Part shown: piece by piece, positions 1 to 11,157 of the stretch | Layout of the letters: every line of letters starts with the position of its first letter | Position numbering within the stretch: the first letter of the stretch is position 1 | Program-made: the position numbers and the translations under genes | Source of the DNA: Microstegium vimineum | Lineage: Eukaryota; Streptophyta; Magnoliopsida; Poales; Poaceae | Assembly: GCA_022036555.1 (NCBI GenBank) | Contig: CM039133.1 | Location: forward strand, 40,314,718 to 40,378,717 | DNA length: 64,000 nucleotides | Direction: 5' to 3' | The notes under the pieces: model-generated | Told to the model about the DNA's origin: nothing | What the model saw: only the letters and a program-made list of their open reading frames with translations | Databases searched by the model: none

Positions 1-1
1 G

Positions 2-1449
2 CAAACCATGTGTTCGAGTCAAAGGCTGCATGCAATCCCGACTTTGAATAGCCCAGTGCCCGACAAGGGCCGCAGTAGTTGTGGCTCAACCCCTATGCCT
101 GACGATGAAGAGGTCAATGCTCCTCATTCGGTGGACGACATCAAAGAACCTGTGAATGTCAGGTTGTACATCCGACAGTAGTGGACCAAAGGCAAGGTGG
201 CGGTCGGACAAGCATTTCCTAGAGGAGAGAACATCATTCATGGCAAGCCAGTGCCACTTGGGTATGTCAGGGTCAGCATTGATAAGATATTGGACAAGAA
301 GTACAATAAGATACATATTGATTTCCCAGTGGAGGAAGATAGGCCGCGTCTAGTTCACAACTTGGGCACTCATGTCGCCTGACGCAAACGCTTCATCAAG
401 CTAGATAACCAGCCATCTTCGGATGACAGTGAATCATCCCGGTCGCCTCCGCCAAGAGGTTTCTCTCCTCGTCAAGATCCACCGACACCTCCTCCACCGC
501 CAAAGGAGAAGACTCCTTCTCCACCACCAAAGGAGAAGACTCCTCCTCCTCCTCCTCCTCCTCCTCCACTAGCTTCAAAGTCCCCAAGACTGGGATCTCG
601 ATGGCCTAGCTCTAGATCAGTTTCGACTTCGCAACAGAGGAGGTCATCAGCTTCAGTTGGTAAAGATCCCAAGATGACTAGTAAAAGGCGGCAGCCAGTG
701 CCGACTAAGGACGATATTCTACGAGCTCAGATTGCAGAAAAGTCCGCCAAACTTGCCTTGTATAAACGATTGGCTTATATACCTAAGAAACAGAGCCAAT
801 TTGAAAGGCAAAGACAAAATCCGGGTAACCAAGAAAGAGCTAGAGAAATACACACCTTTCAGCAGCTAGAGATACAAAACTTGGCCGCGGACCTGAATAT
901 AAGCATGGAGGATGCCGAGAATCTCTATTTTGAAAAAACCGATTTTGAAAAGGCCAAAGTTGCATACAAGTTTGAACTAGGTAAGCCTATGGCCGCCAGC
1001 CAAGAAGAGTATAGAAATTTGCCAACAAACATGCGACAGTTGCATGATTATTACATCATAGATAGTAATAACAGCAAAGACAAGAATGCAACCTTTGAAG
1101 TATGTATCCCTCCATGTTTTATTTTTAATCATCCTGAAGAAGTTGTGCATACTATTCATTATGAAGACCTCTTTCAACTCTTTCAACGACGCTCGCTGGA
1201 TGTGCAGATTATGATGTTATGGACTATGTAAGTACCATACCCTAACAACGTTATAATAAACTACGTGATCTGCATTTGAATATATCCATGCATGTTTATT
1301 TTGCAGGTCTGTAGCAAAATTTTGCCTTCAAAAATGAAATAGCAATTTTGACTTCTTGGACCCCATCTATGTAAATGAGACAACATGCAAAGCCGGTCTC
1401 CAAGATCCGTATGTCTCAACGAGTTTGAAGATAGAGTTTGAAAGAATGC
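2..1449 (+). pseudogene. CACTA transposon ORF2 (TNPA-like, Ulp1-associated) fragment
   Basis: One reading frame runs from base 2 to a splice donor GTAAGT at 1228, and the frame resumes after an acceptor TTGCAG ending at 1306. The order is a DUF8039-like segment (about 120-400, with the IHGKPVPLGYVRVSID block), a proline-rich linker (460-570, PPPKEKTP repeats), a charged conserved block (674-1227), then the start of the Ulp1/C48 region with the FDFLDPIYVNE motif after the intron. This is the usual order of the second gene of grass CACTA elements. In-frame stops at 179-181 (TAG), 380-382 (TGA, where relatives carry Trp in a WRKR motif) and about 1334 (TGA) make it a pseudogene. The start lies outside the window, and the Ulp1 catalytic part is missing because the LTR array begins at about 1453. 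The family call rests on remembered motifs, not a search. Confidence 0.8.
1228..1306 (+). other. Intron in the CACTA ORF2 pseudogene
   Basis: The donor is GTAAGT and the acceptor TTTGCAG. The phase fits: two bases AT of the upstream exon plus G of the downstream exon restore a codon, and the conserved FLDP motif then continues in frame. The intron is 79 bp, a normal short plant intron. Confidence 0.7.
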
Positions 1450-1595
1450 TCTCAGTCGGCGATGAGTTTGTAGTTATCATGTGTCTGTAGTATATTTTTT
1501 TGTTCTTTCTTGTGTGTCAACATTCCAATAATGTTCCTCCATTGCTGCTGCGACGAGCACGAGTCGAGGACGAGTCGTTTTGAAGGGAAGGAGAA

Positions 1596-2308
1596 TGATC
1601 TGAACAAGGATAACACAAACACAGCTATGATTCAACAGATTGGCTACAACTATACCTGCAAATATGAGTCACGTTTCTACCTCTATAATCCATATCAACA
1701 CAAAGATATTGAAGTCTAGTTTCCAACGCAAAAAACGGTGCATCTTTTGGACTTCCGAGTTAAGAGTTATGATTGTTTTAGTGAAAGGTGCACATGGAGT
1801 CAAGCAGTACTGCGAAAATTGAAGATGATGTTTGAGCTTCCACTTCAGTTTGCCAAAAGTAATGAGGTCCTTTGGTATGGTGGATAGTACCCAGATCTAA
1901 TGTCATATTGTCACATACTTTTCCTCATTGTATAAATACTCATGTAATTCTTCATTGTAAGAGAGTCTTTGAGTAAAAATACAGCCACCTCGTGTGTGTC
2001 CTCCTTGCATGGAGAGAATATTTGGAATCTGTGGCAAGACATGAGTGCTTTGCAACCTTCGTTCTTTCGACTCCTGAGGGGGCTGTAGAACAACGAACTT
2101 CGGTTCACCCAGTCTGTGCCTTTATGTCTATATGGCGTGATTGCGTGGGCTGGTTTCGTCGGTGCATGGGTGGATGTCTCGGTAGTTCGTCGCGAGTGCA
2201 AGATGTCGTGGTGCGCTACCTCTCAATCAGGTCCTGCAGCGATAGTTATCATCATCTTTGTCTCTGCTCCACCAAGAAGATCAAGCCATTCAGAGTTGCT
2301 CCTCATCA
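1596..2308 (+). mobile_element. LTR copy 1 of the tandem array
   Basis: It starts TGATCTGAACAAGG after polypurine GGGAAGGAGAA, has a TATA box at 1931-1938, ends CCTCATCA, and is followed at 2309 by the primer-binding-like TTTGGTAATCAGATCC. It is 713 bp. Confidence 0.65.
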
Positions 2309-2652
2309 TTTGGTAATCAGATCCTTGGTTGTCATGGTGTGAGCTAGTTATCCTTACAAGCTTCCTTCGCATATTGGTTTTCAGTTCCTAGATAGCGTTG
2401 AGTCAAACCAGAATACTTATAGGGTGCCTTGAGAGATTTAAACTTTGGTTTCCTCTCATTGCGTCGGGTCAATACAATGGTTTGGTTCTCACTATATGGA
2501 GTTGCAGTCAGTTTGCGATGCGTTTGTAGTTATCATGTGTCTGTAGTATATTTTTTTTGTTCTCTCTTGTGTGTCAACATTCCAATAATGTTCCTCCATT
2601 GCTGCTGCGACGAGCACGAGTCGAGGACGACTCGTTTTGAAGGGAAGGAGAA

Positions 2653-3345
2653 TGATCTGAACAAGGATAACACAAACACAGCTATGATTCAACAGATTGG
2701 CTACAACTATACCTGCAAATATGAGTCACGTTTCTACCTCTATAATCCATATCAACAGAAAGATATTGAAGTCTAGTTTCCAACACAAAAAACGGTGCAT
2801 CTTTTGGACTTCCGAGTTAAGAGTTATGATTGTTTTAGTGAAAGGTGCACATGGAGTCAAGCAGTACTGCGAAAATTGAAGATGATGTTTGAGCTTCCAC
2901 TTCAGTTTGCCAAAAGTAATGAGGTCCTTAGGTATGGTGGATTATTTTCACATACTTTTCCTCATTGTATAAATACTTATGTAATCGTTCATTGTTAGAG
3001 AGTCTTTGAGTAAAAATACAGCCAACTCGTGTCTGTCCTCCTTGCATGGAGAGAGTATTTGGAATCTGTGGCAAGGCATGAGTGCTTTGCATCCTTCGTT
3101 CTTTCGACTGCTGAGGGGGCTGTAGAACACCGAACTTCGGTTCACCCAGTCTGTGCCTTCATGTCTATATGGCGTGATTGCGTGGGCTGGTTTCGTCGGT
3201 GCATGGGTGGTTGTCTTGGTAGTTCGTCACGAGTGCAAGATCTCGTGGTGCGCTACCTCTCCATCAGGTCATGCAGCGATAGTTATCATCATGTTTGTCT
3301 CTTCTCCACCAGGAAGATCAAGCCATTCAGAGTTGCTCCTCATCA
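2653..3345 (+). mobile_element. LTR copy 2 of the tandem array
   Basis: It has the same termini as copy 1, with a TATA box at 2968-2975. At 693 bp it is about 20 bp shorter, because a GCACCCACATTTAATG-type stretch found in copies 3-5 upstream of the TATA box is missing. Confidence 0.65.
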
Positions 3346-3689
3346 TTTGGTAATCAGATCCTTGGTTGTCATGGTGTGAGCTAGTTATCCTTACAAGCTT
3401 CCTTCGCATATTGGTTTTCAGTTCCTAGATAGCGTTGAGTCAAACCAGAATACTTTTAGGGTGCCTTGAGAGATTTAAACTTTGGTTTCCTCTCATTGCG
3501 TCGGGTCAATACAATGGTTTGGTTCTCACTATATGGAGTTGCAGTCAGTTTGCGATGCGTTTGTAGTTATCATGTGTCTGTAGTATATTTTTTTTGTTCT
3601 CTCTTGTGTGTCAACATTCCAATAATGTTCCTCCATTGCTGCTGCGACGAGCACGAGTCGAGGACGACTCGTTTTGAAGGGAAGGAGAA

Positions 3690-4401
3690 TGATCTGAACA
3701 AGGATAACACAAACATAGCTATGATTCAACAGATTGGCTACAACTATACCTGCAAATATGAGTCACGTTTCTACCTCTATAATCCATATCAACACAAAGA
3801 TATTGAAGTCTAGTTTCCAACGCAAAAAACGGTGCATCTTTTGGACTTCCGAGTTAAGAGTTATGATTGTTTTAGTGAAAGGTGCACATGGAGTCAAGCA
3901 GTACTGCGAAAATTGAAGATGATGTTTGAGCTTCCACTTCAGTTTGCCAAAAGTAATGAGGTCCTTAGGTATGGTGGATAGCACCCACATTTAATGTCAT
4001 ATTTTCACATACTTTTCCTCATTGTATAAATACTTATGTAATCGTTCATTGTTAGAGAGTCTTTGAGTAAAAATACAGCCAACTCGTGTCTGTCCTCCTT
4101 GCATGGAGAGAGTATTTGGAATCTGTGGCAAGGCATGAGTGCTTTGCAACCTTCGTTCTTTTGACTCTTGAGGGGCTGTAGAACAACGAACTTCGATTCA
4201 CCCAGTCTGTGCCTTCATGTCTATATGGCGTGATTGCGTGGGCTCGTTTCGTCGGTGCATGGGTGGATGTCTCGGTAGTTCGTCGCGAGTGCAAGATCTC
4301 GTGGTGCGCTACCTCTCAATCAGGTCCTGCAGCGATAGTTATCATCATCTTTGTCTCTGCTCCACCATGAATATCAAGCCATTCAGAGTTGCTCCTCATC
4401 A
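3690..4401 (+). mobile_element. LTR copy 3 of the tandem array
   Basis: It is 712 bp, with a TATA box at 4025-4032. The primer-binding-like site follows from 4402. Confidence 0.65.
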
Positions 4402-4743
4402 TTTGGTAATCAGATCCTTGGTTGTCATGGTGTGAGCTAGTTATCCTTACAAGTTTCCTTCGCATATTGGTTTTCAGTTCCTAGATAGCGTTGAGTCAAA
4501 CCAGAAGGCTCATAGGGTGCCTTGAGTGATTTAAACTTTGGTTTCCTCTCATTGTGTCGGGTCAATTCAATGGTTTGGTTCTCACTATATGGAGTTGCAG
4601 TCAGTTTGCGATGAGTTGTAGTTATCATGTGTCTGTAGTATATTTTTTTGTTCATTCTTGTGTGTCAACATTCCAATAATGTTCCTCCATTGCTGCTGCG
4701 ACGAGCACGAGTCAAGGACGAGTCGTTTTGAAGGGAAGGAGAA

Positions 4744-5455
4744 TTATGTGAACAACGATAACACAAACCCAGCTATGATTCAACAGATTGGCTACATCTA
4801 TACCTGCAAAGATGAGTCACGTTTCTACCTCTATAATACATATCAACACAAAGATATTGAAGTCTAGTTTCCAACGCAAAAAACGGTGCATCTTTTGGAC
4901 TTCCGAGTTAAGATTTATGATTGTTTTAGTGAAAGGTGCACATGGAGTTAAGCAGTACAGCGAAAATTGAAGATGAGTTTGAGCTTCCACTTCAGTTTGC
5001 CAAATGTAATGAGGTCCTTAGGTATGGTGGATAGCACCCACATTTAATGTCATATTGTCACATACTTTTCCTCATTGTATAAATACTTATGTAATCGTTC
5101 ATTGTTAGAGAGTCTTTGAGTAAAAATACAGCCACCTCGTGTGTGTCCTCCTTGCATGGAGAGAATATTTGGAATCTGTGGCAAGGCATGAGTGCTTTGC
5201 ATCCTTCGTTCTTTCGACTCCTGAGAGGGCTGTAGAACACCGAACTTCGGTTCACCCAGTCTGTGCCTTCATGTCTATATGGCGTGATTGCGTGGGCTGG
5301 TTTCGTCGGTGCATGGGTGGTTGTCTTGGTAGTTCATCACGAGTGCAAGATCTCGTGGTGCGCTACCTCTCCATCATGTCATGCAGCGATAGTTATCATC
5401 ATGTTTGTCTCTTCTCCACCAGGAAGATCAAGCCATTCTGAGTTGCTCCTCATCA
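4744..5455 (+). mobile_element. LTR copy 4 of the tandem array
   Basis: It is 712 bp, with a TATA box at 5078-5085. Its first dinucleotide is TT instead of TG (AATTATGTGAACAACG against AATGATCTGAACAAGG). It carries more private changes in its first 120 bp than the other copies, so it is probably an older unit. Confidence 0.6.
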
Positions 5456-5797
5456 TTTGGTAATCAGATCCTTGGTTGTCATGGTGTGAGCTAGTTATCC
5501 TTACAAGCTTCCTTCGCATATTGGTTTTCAGTTCCTAGATAGCGTTGAGTCAAACCAGAATGCTGATAGGGTCCCTTGAGAGATTTAAACTTTGGTTTCC
5601 TCTCATTGCGTCGGGTCAATACAATGGTTTGGTTCTCACTATATGGAGTTGCAGTCAGTTTGCGATGCGTTTGTAGTTATCATGTGTCTGTAGTATATTT
5701 TTTTTGTTCTCTTGTGTGTCAACATTCCAATAATGTTCCTCCATTGCTGCTGCGACGAGCACGAGTCGAGGACGACTCGTTTTGAAGGGAAGGAGAA

Positions 5798-6342
5798 TGA
5801 TCTGAACAAGGATAACACAAACACAGCTATGATTCAACAGATTGGCTACAACTATACCTGCAAATATGAGTCACGTTTCTACCTCTATAATCCATATCAA
5901 CACAAAGATATTGAAGTCTAGTTTCCAACGCAAAAAACGGTGCATCTTTTGGACTTCCGAGTTAAGAGTTATGATTGTTTTAGTGAAAGGTGCACATGGA
6001 GTCAAGCAGTACTGCGAAAATTGAAGATGATGTTTGAGCTTCCACTTCAGTTTGCCAAAAGTAATGAGGTCCTTAGGTATGGTGGATAGCACCCACATTT
6101 AATGTCATATTTTCACATACTTTTCCTCATTGTATAAATACTTATGTAATCGTTCATTGTTAGAGAGTCTTTGAGTAAAAATACAGCCACCTCGTGTGTG
6201 TCCTCCTTGCATGGAGAGAGTATTTGGAATTTGTGGCAAGACATGAGTGCTTTGCAACCTTCGTTCTTTCGACTCCTGAGGGGGCTGTAGAACACCGAAC
6301 TTCGGTTCACCCAGTTTGTGCCTTCATGTCTATATAGCGTGA
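5798..6342 (+). mobile_element. LTR copy 5, truncated
   Basis: It starts TGATCTGAACAAGG, with a TATA box at 6133-6140. It stops inside the unit at GCGTGATTGC, where the sequence switches to unrelated DNA. Confidence 0.65.
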
Positions 6343-6398
6343 TTGCACAACAATTGAGGCATAATATGAAATTAGTTACATTGTAGTGCAACTAATGA
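6342..6398 (+). repeat. 57-bp direct repeat, copy 1, at the array edge
   Basis: The stretch from ATTGCACAACAATTGAGG to AGTGCAACTAATGA recurs at 7130-7186 with one difference (T/C near the end). It begins exactly where LTR copy 5 breaks off. Confidence 0.8.
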
Positions 6399-6429
6399 CA
6401 ACATTGTTCAGTGTTAGCCTGTTAGGGGT

Positions 6430-6650
6430 CCCTCCCTCCCAAAATAAATGTAATTCTAGAGTTTAAAACTTGTCCCACAAAAAATGCTACTTATCACAAA
6501 AGAACAAATAGTGTCTGTAAACTTTCACATCAAAAGAAAGAAAAATATCTAGCAACCTACAAAAGACAAGGCAAATTTTTGTAGTTTCACACCCAACCTT
6601 GGTTTACGTACCCAATCCTAGAATTGCATTTATTTTGGAACGGAGGGAGT
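6430..6650. mobile_element. Stowaway-type MITE
   Basis: The left end CCTCCCTCCCAAAATAAATG and the right end CATTTATTTTGGAACGGAGG are imperfect inverted repeats of the Stowaway CTCCCTCCGT class. A TA dinucleotide flanks the right side; the left TA is not preserved. It is about 220 bp and AT-rich, with no coding capacity. Stowaway elements are mobilised in trans by mariner-type transposases. Confidence 0.75.
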
Positions 6651-7129
6651 ATCTAGTAATGGTCCGACATGCTCGCCCATCCCAGGAAGGCCTAAGCCTT
6701 GCAAACAAGCAGTATAAAGGAAAGGAAGGATGAGTCGTGGAGGGCATCCAAGAATATCATAAACAGACTCATATCCCTCTCTACCTACTACTCATCTTCT
6801 TCCTCAACTTCTACCTCAAGTCTTTCCTCTCTTTGCTCATATTTCCGACCTGCAAAACCTTCTAGGGTCTTCTAGTACCTTCCTACTAGCTCTGATTACT
6901 CTGCTCGCAACCCTTTCCAGATTTTGTCTCGTATTGTATCGGTTCTCAGTTTTGTAAATACTGCATAACTTTAGATATTGTGCAAAATGTGCTACGAAAA
7001 ATGTTCAGAAAATGACAGAATCACATTTCACAAACCAAAATTGACATGATCCCATTGCGCAAGCAAAGAAACACCGAAAGCAGTAGTAGGCGCAATTTTA
7101 AATTGTATTCAACTAAAAAAACTGATTCC
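6651..7129. other. Intergenic, no gene seen
   Basis: AT-rich sequence without a convincing reading frame. A pyrimidine-rich stretch (6770-6850) and a TATAAAGG at about 6713 are present, but nothing is coupled to them. Confidence 0.5.
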
Positions 7130-7186
7130 ATTGCACAACAATTGAGGCATAATATGAAATTAGTTACATTGCAGTGCAACTAATGA
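7130..7186 (+). repeat. 57-bp direct repeat, copy 2
   Basis: Second copy of the 6342-6398 sequence, in the same orientation, 788 bp downstream. Confidence 0.8.
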
Positions 7187-7879
7187 GAAAAATATTTCAA
7201 TCGGAAACTACTTCAGAACGTTAACCGATGTGATCGCATCATGTAATAAGAAAAGTATTAACACTACAAATGATTTATTAAAGGTGCCATCATACAGAGT
7301 TGAGAGTTGTGTAATTGCAGTTCTGAGATAATCTGGACAAGGAAAAATCACAACACCATCTAGATTCAACCAAAAACCTGATCTCATTGCAAACTAAGTA
7401 CTAACAACCACATTGCTAAGAGCCAATTGCTCTCGATTTGACAACAAGTTCAATAGATTTAACCAGATTCACACCTCAAGAAGCAAGCCAAGAGAGAACA
7501 TATGGCATGCTCCTACCCCGCCACTCACCTCACTACTGTAGCGTTAGGTGGTCAGGGTTTTGTCTCGCCCCTTTAGGGGTCGGTGGCGGTTTAGCGATTC
7601 CGAGGAGAATCAATTCGAGTCAAATCTCTTTGGCATTAACCTTCTTCTTTTTGTACTCCTTTGTCTACTTCGCGATTAAAGCGTAAGAGCACGTTGGTGA
7701 ACGCGAGTGGCCTTCCAATCGTCGGTCACGGCTGCATGGTCTGGTATCTCCTGCTTCTCTTTGAACAGTCTTTGTACATCCTCTGGCATCTTGCTCGTGA
7801 TAAGGTAGACTGTCTCGATGGCATTCCGCTATAGAGCATTAGAAATCAAATCACATAGCTCCATGGTCTTATCCCTAGA
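7187..7879. other. Decayed sequence downstream of CACTA TNP2
   Basis: An 82-codon open frame at 7438-7686 (+) has no recognised domain. On the minus strand around 7690-7830 a short open stretch containing KMPEDVQRLFKEKQE looks protein-like, but I cannot assign it. It may be part of the CACTA interior or of another insertion. Confidence 0.4.
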
Positions 7880-9724
7880 TGCTCCATGTCAAGCTGGGCC
7901 TTCGCCCCATCCTTACATTTACCTTCCAATTCAAGCAGAGTGCCTAATATGGCCTCACATATATTTTTCTCAATGTGCATGACATCCAAATTATGCCTGA
8001 TGAGCAAAGAAGACCAGTATGGAAGCTAAAAAAATACTCTTCTTCCTCTAGTTGTGCCATCTTTGATCATAATCACGCTTCCTTTTTTTGATGCCGTCTT
8101 TCCAAATCTGAGTTGTTCAAAACTTTCATACTGCTGAAGTACCTGTGCACCAGTAAGTGGTACTGGTGCCTCTCTGGTTTCGACCATGTTGTTGAAGGTG
8201 ACCAAGTTCTGGCGCCATGCATGATCTGAGGGCAAGAAATGTCGATGTCCCATGTAGAAGTTCTTTCTCCCATGTTTCAACCACAAATACTCAGTATCTT
8301 TGTGGCAATATGGGCATGCAAAATTTCCTTCCGTGCTCCAACCAGAGAGCATAGCATATGCTGCGAAGTAATTAATTGTCCAAAGTAGAATAGCACGTAA
8401 TCTAAAGTTCTTCCTAGTTTGTGCATCCTGTGTATCAACACCATTTTCCCAAAGCTCCTTTAGCTCCAATATAAGGGGCCTCAAATATACATCAATATCC
8501 ATTTTAGGAGATTTTGGACCAGGTATCAACATCCAGTTAGATTGTTTCTGACACAACCAAGGAGGCAAATTGTAAGGTATTAGGACAACATGCCATATGG
8601 AATAGGTCGTATTTTGCATCCCAAAGGGATTGAAGCCATCAGAAGCAAGACCCAACCTAAATTACGACCTTCTTTTTCAAACAAGCTATATTCTTTATGC
8701 ACGTGCTTCCATGCCTTTGATCGAGCAGGGTGACACATTTTTTGATCATTGACCCTCCCTTTATTATGACATTGCATGTCCTCTGATATTTGCTTCGACA
8801 TATACATTCTTTGCAGCCGAGGAATAAGAGGAAAGTAGTGTAGGATCTTCACTGGAAACCGCTTCTTCAAAGTAGCACCATCCAAGGTGTTGTCGGCAAC
8901 TCTCCACCTAGACATATGGGGCATGTATGCAGTATTGTGTTTTCCTTAAAAAATAACACACAATCATTCTTACATGTGTGTATCTTGACATAATCCAAGC
9001 CTAGGTTACGAACCATCTTTTGCACACTATCCAAGGAGTCAAGGATATAATGGCCTTGAGGGAGAACCCTTTAGAACAGATTAAGTTTGGCCTCCAAACA
9101 TGCGTTACTAATACCATACAAGCACTTTATCTGAAAAAGTAGCACGATAAAAGAAATCTTAGTTGCCACTTTGCATCCTGGATACAATTCCTTCCTTGCC
9201 TCCTCTAATAATTTCAAAAATATCTCTGCATCCCTATTTGGTTTGTCACCAGCATCTATGATTTGTCCATGTATAGAGCCATCGATAATGTTTCTAATCA
9301 GAGTATTAGTGGCCGTAGGGTCATCACTTGCGTCTTCCTCATTGTCTTCTCCAAAATAAGGTGGTGTGGCTTCGTTGTGTACACCTACATCAGCAGTAGG
9401 TTGTGCATTTTCAGGTTCTGTTATAGCAGGATTCAGATCATGATTGCCACTAGTATTGACACGACTCTCATCAGCTGATAAAGAAGTTTGGCCTTCGAAT
9501 TCATTGATGAAACAATCAGCAAACCCTTTAGAAACTAAATGAAGATGAATCTGAAACAGGTCTTGATATCTTATCATGCATTGACATTGAGCACATGGGC
9601 ACATAACAGATCCACCAGCTAGCGATGATGTGCCATAGTGTTGAATAAAAGCTCGGAAATTCGCCTTCCACACCTCTGAATGTCGAGGCAAGCGCATCCA
9701 ACTCCTATCTTCGTGTGATGACAT
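7880..9724 (-). pseudogene. CACTA TNP2-type transposase, 5' two-thirds (copy 1)
   Basis: The minus-strand start is the ATG at 9724-9722 (MSSHEDRSWMRL). It is preferred over the upstream ATG at 9877 because the extra 51 residues are encoded by the TA microsatellite. The N-terminal part is the transposase-associated domain (DRSWM, then CPCAQCQC). The Transposase_21/TNP2 core follows, with CKNDCVLFF (~9000), LASDGFNPFG (~8650), LPPWLC, FACPYC and LRHNLDVMHIEKNICEAILG-like sequence at 7900-8010. Stops near 9071 and 8940 and a one-base frameshift near 8655 break it. The C-terminal DUF4218/DUF4216 part is absent. TNP2 would bind CACTA ends and cut; this copy cannot be functional. Confidence 0.88.
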
Positions 9725-9767
9725 TATATATTGATCTGCATGCATGATCACAATGAGATCATAATTA

Positions 9768-9770
<3 letters not shown>

Positions 9771-9801
<31 letters not shown>
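9771..9801. repeat. (TA)n microsatellite
   Basis: About 15 AT dinucleotides lie directly upstream of the TNP2 start codon on the minus strand. Confidence 0.95.
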
Positions 9802-9806
<5 letters not shown>

Positions 9807-9859
9807 TCATATCTACACACTAGGGCACGCGCAGATGTAGATCGATATCGATTGAGGGT

Positions 9860-9985
9860 ACCAGTGGCAGCATACAAGAGACCAAGACAACTACCGGTGG
9901 TGGCATACGAGAGATTAAGACAACTACCAGTGGCGCGACATACGAGAGATCATCAAGAAAACATACCAGTGGCGGCGCAGATGTA
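9860..9985. repeat. Short tandem repeat, 33-39 bp, about 3.5 copies
   Basis: Units start at 9860, 9893, 9926 and 9965. Each begins ACC(A/G)GTGG and is followed by GCATACGAGAGA-like sequence. It lies between the TNP2 start and the CACTA subterminal region. Confidence 0.75.
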
Positions 9986-10079
9986 GATCGATATGTCGAG
10001 GTAATAACTTCCGATGTAGATCGAACATAGGTTGCCTGTTGACCTAGCTAGAGGAATTAATAGAAAGCGTGGCGATAGA

Positions 10080-10557
10080 CAAATTTAAGTGCAACCAAAT
10101 AAGACTTAATTGCAATAGACGTGTTCCAATTGCCACGACTATGTCAAGTATTGCAACCACACAAACAGTTATAATACATACATTCTATTGCATCTCGCAG
10201 AAAAAAACGATGCAATAGCCATCTAGCTATTGCCACAACGGACCAAGGAAGTTATAACAAAAAATCAACAATTGTGATATCACCCTTCATAAGCAACCAA
10301 CACTAATATGGTTTCCATAACACCTTTCTGTTGCAACACACGTAATGCTAATGCAACGCCAACTTGTTGTAGCAGTACGACGAACCAATTGCAACACAAA
10401 TCCTAAAAATGGGTGCATTAGCGTCAACTTGTTGCAACCAAAAAATTAAATATTGCGACACAGTTGAATTGTAGCAATATGCACACATATTACTACCAAT
10501 TTTGTTTTTGGGTGCTATAGTACCCCCATATTGCAATCAATTGAATGTTGTTTCCTA
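10080..10557 (-). mobile_element. Probable 5' subterminal region of the TNP2 copy 1 CACTA element
   Basis: A degenerate motif TTGCAACA / ATTGCNAC and its complement occur many times in both orientations. This matches the dense subterminal transposase-binding repeats expected just upstream of TNP2. A possible degenerate terminus, CCACTTAGGAAACAAC on the minus strand, ends near 10555, but no canonical CACTA is present. The repeats are seen; the end is inferred and uncertain. Confidence 0.5.
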
Positions 10558-11157
10558 AGTGGTTCCTGGATAAAGGGGGAAAACCACGTAGTTAGGGGGT
10601 GAATAAAGCATGTTTAAAATTTAACTGTAAAAATTGTTAGTTCACAGGTGCGACAGTGCCACTCTAGAGCCCGGCTCTGCTGCTCTCAGCAGTGCTGGTC
10701 AATCAGACAGATAAGAGTATGATTCGAAATCTAAGATGCAAACTGAAATTCTACTTGACTGGAAACCTTCCTAGGAGTGTTATGAACCTATAGTACCACT
10801 TGCAAATAAGATTTTGAAACCTTAAATCGTGTTAGCTGAAAAATTCTATAATACCAAAGTTGTATAACTACTTAATATCTACAACTTCTATTTTTGTTGT
10901 ATTCTCGTTTGACGAAGTTTGTTGAATTCAAGTTTTGAATTTAAAAATTGGTAACCTCAAATAGGATTTTGAAACCTTAAATCATGTCAGCTCAAAAAGT
11001 CAAGAATACCAAAGTTGTATAACTACTTAAGATCTCTCATATAATTTCATGAAAGAGAAATTACGCATGGTGATCTTGTCACAAACATAGATAGTATAAC
11101 ACACATATAGTTAGATACACACACATACACAAACACTCCCTGCATCTTGAACAACTA
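10558..11157. other. Decayed CACTA 3' region, no gene seen
   Basis: Two diverged direct repeats (10805-10880 and 10962-11035, sharing GATTTTGAAACCTTAAATC and ACCAAAGTTGTATAACTAC) are present without any coding frame. The region lies 3' of the TNP2 copy 2 tail and probably belongs to that element. Confidence 0.45.

Larger units (their letters stand above)
1453..6342 (+). repeat. Tandem array of five LTR-PBS-leader-PPT units (~1.05 kb period)
   Basis: Five near-identical units are spaced 1057, 1037, 1054 and 1054 bp apart (measured at the same in-unit stop codon: 1719, 2776, 3813, 4867, 5921). Each unit holds a polypurine tract (GAAGGGAAGGAGAA) directly before a TG start, a TATA box (TATAAATA) in a Gypsy-like LTR of about 700 bp ending CCTCATCA, then TTTGGTAATCAGATCC, which resembles the initiator-Met tRNA primer-binding site of plant retrotransposons. 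About 345 bp of leader and pol-end sequence leads to the next polypurine tract. No gag or pol domain remains. The fifth LTR is cut at about 6342. Open frames of 60-116 codons recur in each copy only because the copies are alike. The repeat structure is seen directly; the LTR reading is inference from the terminal motifs. Confidence 0.85.

Noticed and set aside
1510..5921. Recurring 60-116-codon open frames in each unit of the LTR array
   Set aside because: They recur only because the units are near-identical. No domain, no consistent start context, and they overlap LTR control regions.
1453..6342. CRISPR array or classical centromeric satellite
   Set aside because: Units are ~1.05 kb with LTR landmarks and no short repeats with unique spacers. 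The period is much longer than the ~155-180 bp of grass centromeric satellites.
8073..8273. Alternative minus-strand frame inside the TNP2 pseudogene
   Set aside because: It is a shadow of the conserved TNP2 frame 8026-8655.
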